A DNA stretch of 64,000 nucleotides from JAFNAG01 sp050011535 (GTDB lineage: Bacteria; Acidobacteriota; UBA6911). The translations under genes were made by a program, and so were the position numbers. The notes below the pieces were generated by a model. It made no database searches. It had not been told where the DNA came from and saw only the letters and a list, made by a program, of their open reading frames with translations. Positions 48,659 through 58,791 of this stretch are shown one piece after another (the first letter of the stretch is position 1; each line of letters begins with the position of its first letter). Where the stretch lies: positions 33,772 through 97,771 of the forward strand of contig JBEKIX010000001.1 in NCBI GenBank assembly GCA_050011535.1, read 5' to 3'.

Positions 48659-51295
48659 ATGCTCTTTGATCTCAGGTTCGTGTCTACAATTCTCCCTGCA
48701 GCCCACCTGGACCTCCATCTCCTGCTGATAATGTTGGCTCCCGCGATCGCGGCGCTCGCCATGCCCGCCGAACCGAAACACCGCACATCGGGACAGCCGG
48801 AACTGCATACACTGCGCATGATCTCTTCCTTGATCAACCGCTCCTCTGATCTTCATGCGATCCTCACCGCTTGCCTGGCCGAAACACTGAGAGTCATGAG
48901 AGTGGAAGCCGGAGCAATCCGTTTGCGCCCCACTCCGGATGAGCCCCTCATCGCCGTGCACTCCGGATTCAGCGATGCGGCGCTGACGGCACTCGACTCC
49001 CTTCGACCGGAAGATTCTCCGAATCGCGATTTGTCCCCGGAAGACCTGTCGGTTATCGAGGAGCAGGCAGATTACGGCCGGCTGGTCATGACCGACACCT
49101 TCCGCCCCGGAGGCACTCACTATTTTGCGGTCTGTCCCGTGCGCGCCGGCGATCGTATCCTGGGCACGCTGGTGCTGGCGGACCGCAGGTGGAGACGCCC
49201 GTCCGAGGCTCAAGAGGCCTTCATTGCAGCCCTGGTGGATCTCCTGGGTTCGGCCGTCGTGAGTGCAAGGCTGCACGAACAGGCCGACAAGCACTCCGAA
49301 GACCTGGTAGCTCTTCACGAGGTCAACAAGATCATCTCCCAGAGCCTAGATCTCAACGACATCATCCGGCGAATCGTCATCGAGGGAAAACGTCTGGTCA
49401 AAACCAGACAATGCCATCTCTTCCTCCTCGACGACCGCCAGCAAAAACTGATCGGTTCGGCTTCCACGCAGGAAGAGGGACTGAAAATCCAGGACATCGC
49501 GATCGGTCTAGAAGAAGATTCCGTGGCTGTCCGAGCCCTTTTGCAGGGACGCGTGATTGCGGTCGAGGATATTCCCCGGCTTGACCCGTTCAATCCCGGC
49601 GTGATGGAGAGCATGCGATGGCGCGCCGCCATTTTCGCCCCATTGCGCGCCAAGGAACGGGGCATCGGCGTTCTCATCTGCAGCGACGAATCCTCCTCGC
49701 GATCCTTCACTCAGGAAGAGATCTCCAGGGCAGAAACCCTAGCTCATCAGGCAGCCATAGCCCTGGAAAACGCCCGGCTGTTCCAGGTGGTGTCACGCAG
49801 CCAGAAAGAGTGGGAGACCACTTTCGATGCCATGCAGGATTGCGTGTCCGTCCACGACACAACGGGAAAGATCATCCGCGCCAATGTCGCCCTGGCACGC
49901 CGCCTGAAGACGACCCCGCCCAGGATGATCGGAAAGTCCTGTTCAGAAATCTATAATCCGGCACAACTGATCTTCAGCGCCTGCCGCCATATGGACACTC
50001 TGCAGTCTGAGAACCTGGTCGTGGAAGAACTCGATCTCCCTGCCATGGGGGGAACTTTCCAGATTTCGGTCAGTCCGTGGTACGACAAGAACAACCGCCT
50101 GGTCGGCTGCATTCACGTCGCCAAGGATGTGAGCAATGAGAAGCTGCTGCGCCAGCAGCTGATTCAGTCCGAAAAACTCTCTGCCATAGGAGCGCTGATT
50201 TCCGGGATTGCCCACGAGCTCAATAATCCGCTTACGGGAGTCATGGGTTACTCCCAGCTTCTACAGCTGCGTAAGGATCTCGACGAGCGCGCGCGAGAGA
50301 GTCTGCTGAAGATCAACAGTCTGGCGCTGCGCTGCCAGAAAATCGTGCAGAACCTGCTGTCGTTTGCACGCAAGCAAAAGCCGGAACGTACGCTTTCCAA
50401 CGTCAACGACATGCTCGAGCGCACGATCGAGCTGCGCAATTACGAACTCTCCGTGAATAACATTGAGATCGTCCGCGAACTGGACCGGAGCCTTCCCAGA
50501 ACCATCGCCGACGCGCACCAGTTGCAGCAGGTATTCCTTAATATCATCACCAACGCCGAACATGCCATGCTTCAGGCGCACGGCCGTGGCCGCCTCACTA
50601 TCCGATCGCGTGTTGACCTGCAAGAGGACCGCATCGTGGTCGAGATCATCGACGACGGGCCCGGGATTCAGGAACCGCACATTTCCAAAATCTTCGATCC
50701 GTTTTTTACCACCAAGGACGTCGGCAAAGGCACAGGCCTCGGCTTGAGCCTGTCATACGGCATCATTAAAGAACATGGGGGCAACATCTATGCTCGCAGC
50801 AAGCCGGGAGAAGGCGCGCAATTCGTGATCGAGCTTCCCATCATCACCAAGCTTAACGACGATGCAAACATCTTTCCCCAACTCATGCCGCAGGCGCTGC
50901 AGTTCGACAGCCTGGTCCGCAACAAGAGAATCCTGATCGTCGACGATGAGAAGTACATCCTCGACTTCTTTATCGAAATCTTCCGGAATTTCCCCATACG
51001 GGTCGACACTGCCGAGGATGGCCGCGTGGCGGTCGAAAAACTGCTGAAGAACGATTACGATCTCATTATCACAGACTTCAGGATGCCCCAGATGAGCGGG
51101 CTCGAGCTCTTCCAGTGGATCAAACAGGCGCGCCCCGCGCTGGCCAAGCGCATCATCTTCGTGACCGGCGACACAGTCAGTGCCGAGACCCGCTCGTTCT
51201 TCGAAACTACCTACAGCCGCTACCTGGCCAAGCCCTTCAAAATCGAAGAAGTCAAGGAAGCCATACAGCAAGCCCTGGAAGGCACCGATAGATGA
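48659..51295 (+). CDS. Hybrid sensor histidine kinase (GAF-GAF-PAS-HisKA-HATPase-REC)
   Basis: 878 residues. A hydrophobic N-terminal segment (LLLIMLAPAIAALAM) may be a membrane anchor. Two GAF domains follow (about 60-205 and 225-375), a PAS domain (~380-500: FDAMQDCVSVHDTTGKIIRA) and the HisKA H-box ISGIAHELNNPLTGVMGYS. The ATPase has N box FLNIITNAEHAM, G boxes IIDDGPGIQE and GKGTGLGLSLS. The C-terminal receiver has ILIVDDEKYILDFF and phospho-acceptor LIITDFRMPQMSG. No DNA-binding output, so it signals to another protein. ATGA overlap with galE. The exact start is uncertain. Confidence 0.93.
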   Translation: MLFDLRFVSTILPAAHLDLHLLLIMLAPAIAALAMPAEPKHRTSGQPELHTLRMISSLINRSSDLHAILTACLAETLRVMRVEAGAIRLRPTPDEPLIAVHSGFSDAALTALDSLRPEDSPNRDLSPEDLSVIEEQADYGRLVMTDTFRPGGTHYFAVCPVRAGDRILGTLVLADRRWRRPSEAQEAFIAALVDLLGSAVVSARLHEQADKHSEDLVALHEVNKIISQSLDLNDIIRRIVIEGKRLVKTRQCHLFLLDDRQQKLIGSASTQEEGLKIQDIAIGLEEDSVAVRALLQGRVIAVEDIPRLDPFNPGVMESMRWRAAIFAPLRAKERGIGVLICSDESSSRSFTQEEISRAETLAHQAAIALENARLFQVVSRSQKEWETTFDAMQDCVSVHDTTGKIIRANVALARRLKTTPPRMIGKSCSEIYNPAQLIFSACRHMDTLQSENLVVEELDLPAMGGTFQISVSPWYDKNNRLVGCIHVAKDVSNEKLLRQQLIQSEKLSAIGALISGIAHELNNPLTGVMGYSQLLQLRKDLDERARESLLKINSLALRCQKIVQNLLSFARKQKPERTLSNVNDMLERTIELRNYELSVNNIEIVRELDRSLPRTIADAHQLQQVFLNIITNAEHAMLQAHGRGRLTIRSRVDLQEDRIVVEIIDDGPGIQEPHISKIFDPFFTTKDVGKGTGLGLSLSYGIIKEHGGNIYARSKPGEGAQFVIELPIITKLNDDANIFPQLMPQALQFDSLVRNKRILIVDDEKYILDFFIEIFRNFPIRVDTAEDGRVAVEKLLKNDYDLIITDFRMPQMSGLELFQWIKQARPALAKRIIFVTGDTVSAETRSFFETTYSRYLAKPFKIEEVKEAIQQALEGTDR

Positions 51296-52353
51296 GTGGA
51301 TTGGACCCTGCCCGAAACACGGGTCCGAGAGACATGAACCCAATGGCGAAAATCCTGGTCACCGGCGGTGCCGGATATATCGGCAGTCATACCCTGCGAC
51401 TTCTTAAAGCCAGCGGATTGGAGCCAATCTGCTTCGACAATCTTTCCAGCGGCTATCCGGAATTTGCCGCAGGCTTCACTTTCTATCATTCTGACCTGAG
51501 CGATTCCAACGATCTCAATGCCGTTTTCTCTGCGCATGACATCAGCGCCGTGATCCATTTTGCATCTCATGCTTTAGTTGAAGAATCATATAGAAACCCT
51601 TATAAATATTATCATAATAACATCATGAATGCCTTGAACCTGCTCGAGGCGATGCGCTGTCATGCGGTTTCGATGATCGTCTTTTCCTCCAGCTGCGCCA
51701 CCTATGGAATTCCTGGCCGTGTTCCCCTGGAAGAAACAATGCCCTTGAATCCAATGAATCCATATGGTGTGACCAAGATGGTGATTGAGCGCATCTTGAG
51801 CGATTACCAGAACGCCCATGGATTGCGTCATGTTTCGCTGCGGTATTTCAATGCGGCAGGCGCAACTTCCGACGGCAGTTTGGGAGAGTGGCACGTGCCG
51901 GAAACACATCTCATTCCCAGGCTCCTCGAAATCGCCATGGGGAGCGGAACCGCTGCGGAGATTTATGGGGACGACTACCCGACACCGGACGGCACCTGCA
52001 TCCGGGACTATATCCATGTCGAGGACCTTGGTTTGGCGCATATCGCTGCGCTGAAGTACTTGTCGAGCGGCCACCCTCCGGAGGTCTTCAATCTGGGTAC
52101 CGGGAGCGGCTACTCTGTGCTGCAGGTTGTTGATGAAGTGGTGAGAATCACAGGAAGGCGAGTTCCCACGATGATCCGGCCGCGCAGGCCGGGGGATCCG
52201 CCGCAGTTGGTGGCCAACCCGCGAAAGGCGGAGACTCTCCTCGGCTGGCGCAGCCGGCATTCATCCCTGGAGGAAATCGTCTCAACCGCGTGGAACTGGC
52301 GCCGCGGATCCGTTTGTCGGGCTCTTTCTGAACGGCACCCCGCCACCCTGTGA
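51292..52353 (+). CDS. galE: UDP-glucose 4-epimerase
   Basis: 353 residues from ATG 51292, which overlaps the kinase stop and has GGAAGG nine bases upstream; ATGs at 51334 and 51343 would begin at the conserved MAKILVTGGAGYIGSH. Interconverts UDP-glucose and UDP-galactose (or their N-acetyl forms). SDR motifs: GGAGYIGSH (NAD), FSSSCATYG, the catalytic YGVTKMVIE (Tyr-x3-Lys) and LRYFNAAGA. Coupling to a sensor kinase gene is unusual and suggests link to envelope polysaccharide control. Confidence 0.93.
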   Translation: MSGLDPARNTGPRDMNPMAKILVTGGAGYIGSHTLRLLKASGLEPICFDNLSSGYPEFAAGFTFYHSDLSDSNDLNAVFSAHDISAVIHFASHALVEESYRNPYKYYHNNIMNALNLLEAMRCHAVSMIVFSSSCATYGIPGRVPLEETMPLNPMNPYGVTKMVIERILSDYQNAHGLRHVSLRYFNAAGATSDGSLGEWHVPETHLIPRLLEIAMGSGTAAEIYGDDYPTPDGTCIRDYIHVEDLGLAHIAALKYLSSGHPPEVFNLGTGSGYSVLQVVDEVVRITGRRVPTMIRPRRPGDPPQLVANPRKAETLLGWRSRHSSLEEIVSTAWNWRRGSVCRALSERHPATL

Positions 52354-52411
52354 TTTGCGCCTGGCGGTTCTTAAATTCACCAGGCTTTCCCATTCATTCG
52401 TGCTTCGCCCC

Positions 52412-53230
52412 CTACGTTATCCTGGTAATCAGGACTTCGTTGAGGGAGCCGCTGCGATAACCTTCAAGATCGAGCGTTACATACTTGTAGCCCAGCCCTT
52501 TAAAAAGCTCCGTCAAACAGTTGGCAACGTCCGGATTCAGAGCCCGCACCAGATCTTCCTTGCCAAATTCGAGGCGCACCAATTCTTCGTGATGGCGCAC
52601 TCTGAAAACGCGGAAGCCCATGCCACGCAGCGCTTCTTCCCCGCGGTCCACCAAGCGCAGCTTCTCTTCCGTGATGCGCACTCCGTAGGGAAAACGTGAA
52701 GCCAGGCAGGCGGAAGCCGGCTGGTCAGCGGTGGGCAGGCCTGCGCTCCGGGAGAGCTGTCGTATTTCCTCTTTGTTGAGACCGGCTTCCATGAGCGGAC
52801 TGCGCACGCCGTGTTTCTCCGCAGCTTGGCGACCGGGCCGGTAATCACCAAGATCGTCCGCGTTCAGCCCGTCGACTACCATGGAAAATCCCTGTTTTTC
52901 CGCCAGTGAGACCAACAGATCGAACATCGTGTCCTTGCAGAAAAAACATCGATCCGGAGGATTTTCGCGATATTCCTCACGTTCGATCTCGCGCGTATTG
53001 ACAATTGCGTGGCGCAGCCCGATTTCCCGAGCCAGGCGCAATGCCATGTCCCGCTGGCTGGTTGGGACCGATGGGCTTTCCGCGGTGACGGCAAGCGCGC
53101 GATCTCCCAGGACGCAATGCGCCTTGTACGCCAGGTACGAACTGTCCACTCCGCCGCTAAACGCGACGATGACCGGCGCCATTTCGTGCAGCAGGCCTTC
53201 CAGCCTCGCTACCTTTTCCTGTAAATTCAT
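52412..53230 (-). CDS. larE: ATP-dependent sacrificial sulfur transferase LarE
   Basis: 272 residues. LarE donates sulfur from its own cysteine to build the nickel-pincer cofactor of lactate racemase and related enzymes. PP-loop SGGVDSSYLAYKA, sulfur-donor region PPDRCFFCKDTMFD, then DGLNADDLGDYRPGRQAA and the Ala/Phe-rich SACLASRFPYGVRIT. larA, larB and larC are not in the window. A promoter lies close to the ATG and no ribosome site is visible, suggesting a leaderless mRNA. Confidence 0.92.
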   Translation of the reverse strand: MNLQEKVARLEGLLHEMAPVIVAFSGGVDSSYLAYKAHCVLGDRALAVTAESPSVPTSQRDMALRLAREIGLRHAIVNTREIEREEYRENPPDRCFFCKDTMFDLLVSLAEKQGFSMVVDGLNADDLGDYRPGRQAAEKHGVRSPLMEAGLNKEEIRQLSRSAGLPTADQPASACLASRFPYGVRITEEKLRLVDRGEEALRGMGFRVFRVRHHEELVRLEFGKEDLVRALNPDVANCLTELFKGLGYKYVTLDLEGYRSGSLNEVLITRIT

Positions 53231-53236
53231 ACGCCA

Positions 53237-53265
53237 AATTTAGCACGCGCGGCGTTCTCGCACAA
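53237..53265 (-). promoter_or_regulatory. Candidate leaderless promoter of larE
   Basis: On the minus strand TTGTGC (53265-53260), 17-bp spacer, TAAATT (53242-53237), then six bases to the larE ATG. No Shine-Dalgarno sequence fits. Confidence 0.45.
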
Positions 53266-53387
53266 AATCATCGTTGCTAAACTGTGTCTTTCAAGCACGC
53301 CCCCAGTTAGAATATAGTAGCTTTGCGTCTTTGCCGCGCAACGAACCGGCAGCCTCCTTCCCATGAGTGCAGCCTGATGGAGCCGCA

Positions 53388-55505
53388 ATGCACCTGCACG
53401 CTCAGCCACGGCGAATTCTCACACGAATGATCCCTTTTCTGTTGCTGCCTTGGTTCGCCGTCCTCCCCTTCTATGCGGCCCAAAAGAATCAGCCGGAACA
53501 AAATCCGCAGAAATCCAGCGGCACCATCCGAGTCCAGGTAGGGTTGGTTCAGACCGATGTTACGGTATATGACAAACAAGGACGGTTTGTCGATGATCTC
53601 ACGCCGGATCAATTCGCATTGCTGATCGACGGGAAGCCGCAGCCCATTTCCTTTCTAGAACTGGTGTTTACTCGAGGCCCTGAGGATTTGAGTGCCGCGG
53701 CTAAGACCACCGACAACCGCACGACTCCCATTCCCCAAAACACTGCGAATCCGCCCACGGAAGGACGCACACTGTTGTTCTTTATCGATGACTGGCATCT
53801 GTCGGCCGACAGCATGATGCGGTCGCGAGAAGCGCTATCCAGCCTGATTGACCGCACGATGGGCCCCAATGACAAGGCAGCCATCTTTGCAGCGTCCAGG
53901 CAGCTCGGGTTCCTGGAGCAGCTCACCGAAAACAAATCGGTCCTGCAGCGTGCCCTCACGGGCCTTGCGTTCACCAACGGAACCATCGTCGATCATGATC
54001 GCCCAGTCATGGACGAGGCGGAGGCAGCTTCCATCGAAATGGGCGACGCCGACACTCTCGCGAGCTTTGTCGCGGCGACAACGAAGATAACAGGCATGGA
54101 CAGGATCGGGGCCACCGCACTGGTACGCGAACGGGCAGCAGCGCTGGCCCAGATCTCCGCGGACATCACTTTCAGGACTCTGGCCTCTTTGCGCAGCATC
54201 GTGAGTTCATGCGGGGTGTTGCCCGGCCGCAAGCTGCTCTTCCTTTTGTCCGATGGGTTTGCCCTCCAGTTTTACTCGGACGACATTGTCCACAGGCTAC
54301 GGCAAGTGACGGACGCCGCTGCCGCCGCAGGAATCGTAATCTATACACTGGATGCTCGCGGCCTCGTGCCCAACGAGCCCCATACCTTCATTACGAAGCA
54401 GGACGGACTCAACGCTCTCGCATCCGACACCGGTGGGAGATTCATTCACAACACCAACGCGCTGGAAGGCGCGATCGTAAAAACCATGGAGGAAACGTCG
54501 CGCTACTACCTGTTGGGCTGGCACGTCGATCCAGACAAGCTGCGCGCCGGGCACTACAGTTCCATTCGTGTTTCCATCCCGGACCGGCCTGACTTAAAAG
54601 TGCGCCTGAGGAGGGATTCCATCAATTTATCCGGGCTTGTGGCTGATGAGAAGGATCGCGCGCAGCACACGTCCACAACGGCCGCCTCCGGAAACGGGCT
54701 GGTCAAAGCATTGGAATATCCGTGGCCCATCAGCGGATTGCCGACCTCTCTCTACTGCGGTTTCCTATATATGCCCGACAAGAACACATATGCTCTGGAC
54801 ATTTCGATGCAAGCAGAGGTCGAGAGGGCGGACGCAGGCGATGGAGGTTCGGGAGCAGGGATGCCCGTCGAAGTCATGGGAGTGGTGGCAAACCAGAACG
54901 GAAAAACGGTGGGCGGGTTCAGAGTGAGCCTGGACAAACCGTCTGATCCTCCTAAAGATGCGGGCGCCGGCAACCGCAGATATATTTACAGCCGTTTGGT
55001 TTCGATCCCTCCCGGAATCTACCAGGTTCGCGTGGCCGCGAGCGACCCAAGGACAGGCCATGTCGGCAGCGCGCATCAATGGATCGAGGTGCCCCAGCCC
55101 GCACCTGGGCAGATCGAGGCGAGCAGTGTCTTTCTGACTCGCCCTCACCAGGACGAAGGTGTCGCGGACGCAGATCCTTTTCCCGCCACGTTCGACCCGA
55201 ATCAGATCAGTACCGACTGCCGCATCGCTTCCAGTTCGCGTCTCTCCTATCTGGTACAGATCTTCAACCCTTCCGATGCTCCAGTTCTCCTGCGCGCGAC
55301 TGTCTATCGGGGAAACCAGGCTCTGACCCGGTCGCCTCTGCAGAAGTTGAATCAGCAGAGTCCGGCGAAAACCGCTCCCCAGTTTACCGGCTCCTATCTG
55401 CGAACGGACGGCCTGACGCCGGGCGCGTATGTTCTCGAGATCTCCGCCGATTCGGGCGCCGGGAAAGCAACCGTCACACGGAGGCTTCCTTTCTGGATTC
55501 AATGA
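53388..55505 (+). CDS. VWFA-related secreted protein 3 (long form, degenerate MIDAS)
   Basis: 705 residues from ATG 53388 (GGAG five bases upstream). N-terminal signal (MIPFLLLPWFAVLPFYAA), the family beta domain (VGLVQTDVTVYDKQGRFVDD), then a VWA-like domain in which the usual DxSxS is replaced by FFIDDWHLSADS. A long C-terminal extension of about 300 residues (beta-rich, YLLGWHVDPDKLRAGHYSSI, VRLRRDSINLSG and on) is shared only with the next paralogue. Probably exported and cell-surface; binding partner unknown. Confidence 0.85.
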   Translation: MHLHAQPRRILTRMIPFLLLPWFAVLPFYAAQKNQPEQNPQKSSGTIRVQVGLVQTDVTVYDKQGRFVDDLTPDQFALLIDGKPQPISFLELVFTRGPEDLSAAAKTTDNRTTPIPQNTANPPTEGRTLLFFIDDWHLSADSMMRSREALSSLIDRTMGPNDKAAIFAASRQLGFLEQLTENKSVLQRALTGLAFTNGTIVDHDRPVMDEAEAASIEMGDADTLASFVAATTKITGMDRIGATALVRERAAALAQISADITFRTLASLRSIVSSCGVLPGRKLLFLLSDGFALQFYSDDIVHRLRQVTDAAAAAGIVIYTLDARGLVPNEPHTFITKQDGLNALASDTGGRFIHNTNALEGAIVKTMEETSRYYLLGWHVDPDKLRAGHYSSIRVSIPDRPDLKVRLRRDSINLSGLVADEKDRAQHTSTTAASGNGLVKALEYPWPISGLPTSLYCGFLYMPDKNTYALDISMQAEVERADAGDGGSGAGMPVEVMGVVANQNGKTVGGFRVSLDKPSDPPKDAGAGNRRYIYSRLVSIPPGIYQVRVAASDPRTGHVGSAHQWIEVPQPAPGQIEASSVFLTRPHQDEGVADADPFPATFDPNQISTDCRIASSSRLSYLVQIFNPSDAPVLLRATVYRGNQALTRSPLQKLNQQSPAKTAPQFTGSYLRTDGLTPGAYVLEISADSGAGKATVTRRLPFWIQ

Positions 55506-55708
55506 CCGCATCCGCGCAGGGTGTACGTTGAAACGGCACCGGCATGCCATTCACCTGGAAGTCTTGTGAACCTCCATTGTAATATCAGCATCTAAGAGTT
55601 TTCGGTTGTCCCGGGTTGTTGCGGAAGGATTCTGACAAAACACGAAGCGGCTGCGTTTGGATAAATCGCTGATTCCCGGCTGAGGTTTCTTCCAGCAAAG
55701 GAGTTCCG

Positions 55709-57958
55709 ATGAACGCGTCCAGATATTTTTGCAGAAGCCTCAGGCAAACCGTTCCGCTCTTCGCGCTCCTTACGCTGGGAACGCCGTCATTTTATCCGCA
55801 GTCACAGACGAATCCGCCGGATCAGACAGCTGGAAAATCCGCCGGCACGATTCGTATCCAGGTGGGATTGGTTCAGACCGACCTGACGGTCTCAGACAAC
55901 AAGGGGCGATTCGTCGAAGGTCTCAAGCAGGATCAGTTCGAAATGCTAGTCGATGGGAAGCTGCAACCGATCGCTTTTCTGGAGCTGGTAACTACCGGCA
56001 CTCCGAATCCGGAGACGCCCCCGGCCAATACTCCCGCCAAAATCACGACCTCTGCCAAGGCGCCTGCCAAGCTCACGGCCCCCCAGCTTCGGGTTCCAGC
56101 GCGGCGTCCAGAGACGGGGCGCACGCTCCTGTTTTTTGTGGATGACTGGCATATGTCGGCGGATAGCACCATACGCGCGCGGGACGCTCTCTCACACCTG
56201 ATTAACACGATGATGGGACCCAACGACAGGGCTGCGGTTTTCACAGGCACAAGGCAGCTCGGTTTCCTGCAACAGTTGACTGACAACAAATCCATCTTGC
56301 AGCTTGCAATCTCCCGCCTGCGGCTGACGGCGGAATCTCCTCATGATTTTGCGCGTCCTCCCATGAACGAGGCACAGGCGTTAGAGATAGAACAGGACGA
56401 TCAGGAGGTCATGGGGGCTTTCGTGGATTGGACGGTGGTAGCGGAGGCATTGACCAATGATTCCGTGGGCAGAAACCTTGCGGCGGATATCGTCCGTCAC
56501 CGGGCGGCGGTGCTCGCACAGATATCGGCAGAAGTCACGGCTCAATCGCTGGCATCTCTCAAGAGCATCGTACAGTCCTGCGCGGCTCTCCCGGGGCATA
56601 AAGTGATTTTTCTGTTGTCAGATGGCTTTGCCATGCAGGAACAGAGAGATGATGTAAACTACAGGATCAGACAAGTCACAGACGCCGCCGCGGCGGCAGG
56701 GGTCGTCATTTACACCTTTGACACGCGGGGCCTCGTGGTCGGCTTGCCCGATGCATCTACCGCACCTACTGGAATTCCGTCGCCACCAAAAGGTTCCGCC
56801 TCGCCGTCCGAACCGGCAGGCCGGCTGGGGCGGACCTACGACGAGGTCTTTGTGTCGCAGGACGGACTCAATGCTCTCGCCTCCAACACCGGCGGGCGCC
56901 TATTCAAGAACACTAACGGCTTGGAATCGGCAATTGCTCAAAGCCTGGAGGAAACGTCGCATTACTATCTCCTGGGCTGGCATGTAGATCCCGACAAGGT
57001 GCAGGCCGGGCATTACAGCCATCTCAAAATCTCGATCAAGAACCGGCCGGACCTCAAGGTGAACTTGAGGCAGGATCTCATCATGCTCTCCAAGATTTTC
57101 CCTAAGGAGAAGGGCCGGCCGCTGGATGCCGATAGGAGCAGTCCCGGCAGCGATCTTGCTAAGGCTGTAGAGTATCCGTGGCCCATCGAGGACTTGCCCA
57201 CGTCGCTCTATGCCGGCTACGTCTACCTTCCCAACCAGAAGCAGTACGTCCTGGACATTTCGTTGGTAACGGATGTGGGGGCAGCCGAAGGCACTCCAGG
57301 AGAAAACAAAGAGGAAGAACGCATCGATCTCTTAGGGATTGTTGCCAACCGCGATGGCGCCCTGGTGGGCAGTTTTGAGATAAGCCCGGCCAAGCCTGCC
57401 GATCCATCCAACAGGCCGATGTTTGCAAACCATGAGTTCAGTTACAGCAGGCTGATCCCCATCGCGCCAGGTATCTACCAGGTACGAGTTGCAGCCAGGG
57501 ATCCCAAGACTGGACGTGTCGGCAGTGCCCACCAATGGGTAGAAATCCCGATCGCATCGCCCGGAAAACCTCAACTGGGACCGGTATTCCTTTGTGGGCA
57601 ACTCCCCGTTGGCTCCCGTCCGTCCACTCAGCAACCTGACGAACTAGGCGAAAGGCAATTGAATGCAAAACGCTCCTTCAGTCCGGCTGCGCGTTTGTCT
57701 TTCCTGGTGCAGGTTTTCAACGCCCAGGAAAGCTCGCTGATGTTGCAGGCCAAGATCTATAAGGGCAACCAGGTTGTGCTCCAGTCCGCACCGCAGCCGG
57801 TGATGCCGTCTGGCTCGGCGAACAAGGGTCCCAATTTCCTTGACGGTGAACTGTCGCTGCAGGGACTCGCTCCGGGGGCTTATGTTTTGGAGGTGACCAC
57901 CAGGGATTCGTCGACGGACACATCCACGAGACAACAAGTAGGATTTTGGATAAGATAG
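55709..57958 (+). CDS. VWFA-related secreted protein 4 (long form, paralogue of protein 3)
   Basis: 749 residues, AAAGGAG five bases before the ATG. Same order as protein 3: signal, beta domain (VGLVQTDLTVSDNKGRFVEG), VWA-like domain with FFVDDWHMSADS in place of MIDAS, YLLGWHVDPDKVQAGHYSHL and the ~300-residue C-terminal region. The middle carries extra Pro/Ala/Thr-rich inserts. The two genes are a tandem duplication. Confidence 0.87.
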   Translation: MNASRYFCRSLRQTVPLFALLTLGTPSFYPQSQTNPPDQTAGKSAGTIRIQVGLVQTDLTVSDNKGRFVEGLKQDQFEMLVDGKLQPIAFLELVTTGTPNPETPPANTPAKITTSAKAPAKLTAPQLRVPARRPETGRTLLFFVDDWHMSADSTIRARDALSHLINTMMGPNDRAAVFTGTRQLGFLQQLTDNKSILQLAISRLRLTAESPHDFARPPMNEAQALEIEQDDQEVMGAFVDWTVVAEALTNDSVGRNLAADIVRHRAAVLAQISAEVTAQSLASLKSIVQSCAALPGHKVIFLLSDGFAMQEQRDDVNYRIRQVTDAAAAAGVVIYTFDTRGLVVGLPDASTAPTGIPSPPKGSASPSEPAGRLGRTYDEVFVSQDGLNALASNTGGRLFKNTNGLESAIAQSLEETSHYYLLGWHVDPDKVQAGHYSHLKISIKNRPDLKVNLRQDLIMLSKIFPKEKGRPLDADRSSPGSDLAKAVEYPWPIEDLPTSLYAGYVYLPNQKQYVLDISLVTDVGAAEGTPGENKEEERIDLLGIVANRDGALVGSFEISPAKPADPSNRPMFANHEFSYSRLIPIAPGIYQVRVAARDPKTGRVGSAHQWVEIPIASPGKPQLGPVFLCGQLPVGSRPSTQQPDELGERQLNAKRSFSPAARLSFLVQVFNAQESSLMLQAKIYKGNQVVLQSAPQPVMPSGSANKGPNFLDGELSLQGLAPGAYVLEVTTRDSSTDTSTRQQVGFWIR

Positions 57959-58006
57959 GGACCGTGCAGGGGAAATCGCGCTCTTGCCCGCCCGCGCGAT
58001 TGCGCC

Positions 58007-58705
58007 TCAGGAATGAAAGCGGGCGGCCATCTCATCGGCCTTCTCAATGGCGGAAAACAGGTCGGTCAGGGCGGGCGCCTGAAGGTCGGCGTCGGCAAGA
58101 GCGTCCAACTGACGCAGGCCCCAGCCACACCCGATGCTCAAGACATCCATTCTGCGGGCTGCCAGGAAGAAGCCGGGACGTGTTCCGAGTGCGAGCGTTT
58201 CGCGGGGATTGACCTCGGCGCGCGACATGATCTCTTCGATCATTTCATCCGCTCCTCCCATCCCATATTCTTCGGTGCAATAAACCATCTCGAATAGAGG
58301 ATCCAAGCCATGGCGGTCGCTAACGGCCATGAGGTAATCCCGACTGGCTTCAGCACCTATCGCAGGCAACAGCCCTTGCACGCGGCAATCCGACACTAAC
58401 TCGATCAACCCGGGGAAAAGTCGTCCCATTCCTTCTGAAACCAGACGCTCCTCGTGCATCCGATAGTCGATTTGGAGTCGATCAAGCGCGGCTTCGTCCA
58501 GGCCAATGTCGAGTTGCGAGACCCACCGGCGGCCGTGGTCGCGGAACCCTTCCTCGACAACCACAACATCCGGCAAGAGAGCGCTGTGCGGAATGTCTTC
58601 GTCGAGTGAGACGAGTCCTTCGCGCAATGCTCTTATCTTCACTTCTGCACAGTCAAAAATAAGGTAATCCAGGTCAAAAACCACCAAGCGGATCTGGTTC
58701 AGCAC
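58007..58705 (-). CDS. HAD-superfamily hydrolase-like protein
   Basis: 232 residues from a GTG. Motif I is VVFDLDYLIFD, keeping the two Asp of DxD but without the following Gly-Thr; later LALGTRPGFFLAARRMD resembles motif III/IV. Substrates of the superfamily are phospho-metabolites; none can be assigned. Ribosome site weak. Confidence 0.65.
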   Translation of the reverse strand: MLNQIRLVVFDLDYLIFDCAEVKIRALREGLVSLDEDIPHSALLPDVVVVEEGFRDHGRRWVSQLDIGLDEAALDRLQIDYRMHEERLVSEGMGRLFPGLIELVSDCRVQGLLPAIGAEASRDYLMAVSDRHGLDPLFEMVYCTEEYGMGGADEMIEEIMSRAEVNPRETLALGTRPGFFLAARRMDVLSIGCGWGLRQLDALADADLQAPALTDLFSAIEKADEMAARFHS

Positions 58706-58791
58706 TATTGGATTCCCAGTGCGGATTCAGGATCGAATTGCGGTACGTTCAAAACAACGAGGTCCCCCGGCTGAGAGACAACTATTGCCGG

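Noticed and set aside
48659..52353. Kinase plus galE as part of a phage-defence system
   Set aside because: The domains are ordinary signalling and sugar-nucleotide modules; no nuclease, toxin or nucleotide-cyclase partner is present.
52359..52385. GCCTGG/CCAGGC hairpin between galE and larE as a terminator
   Set aside because: Only a 6-bp stem with a 15-nt loop and a weak T-run; too little to claim.
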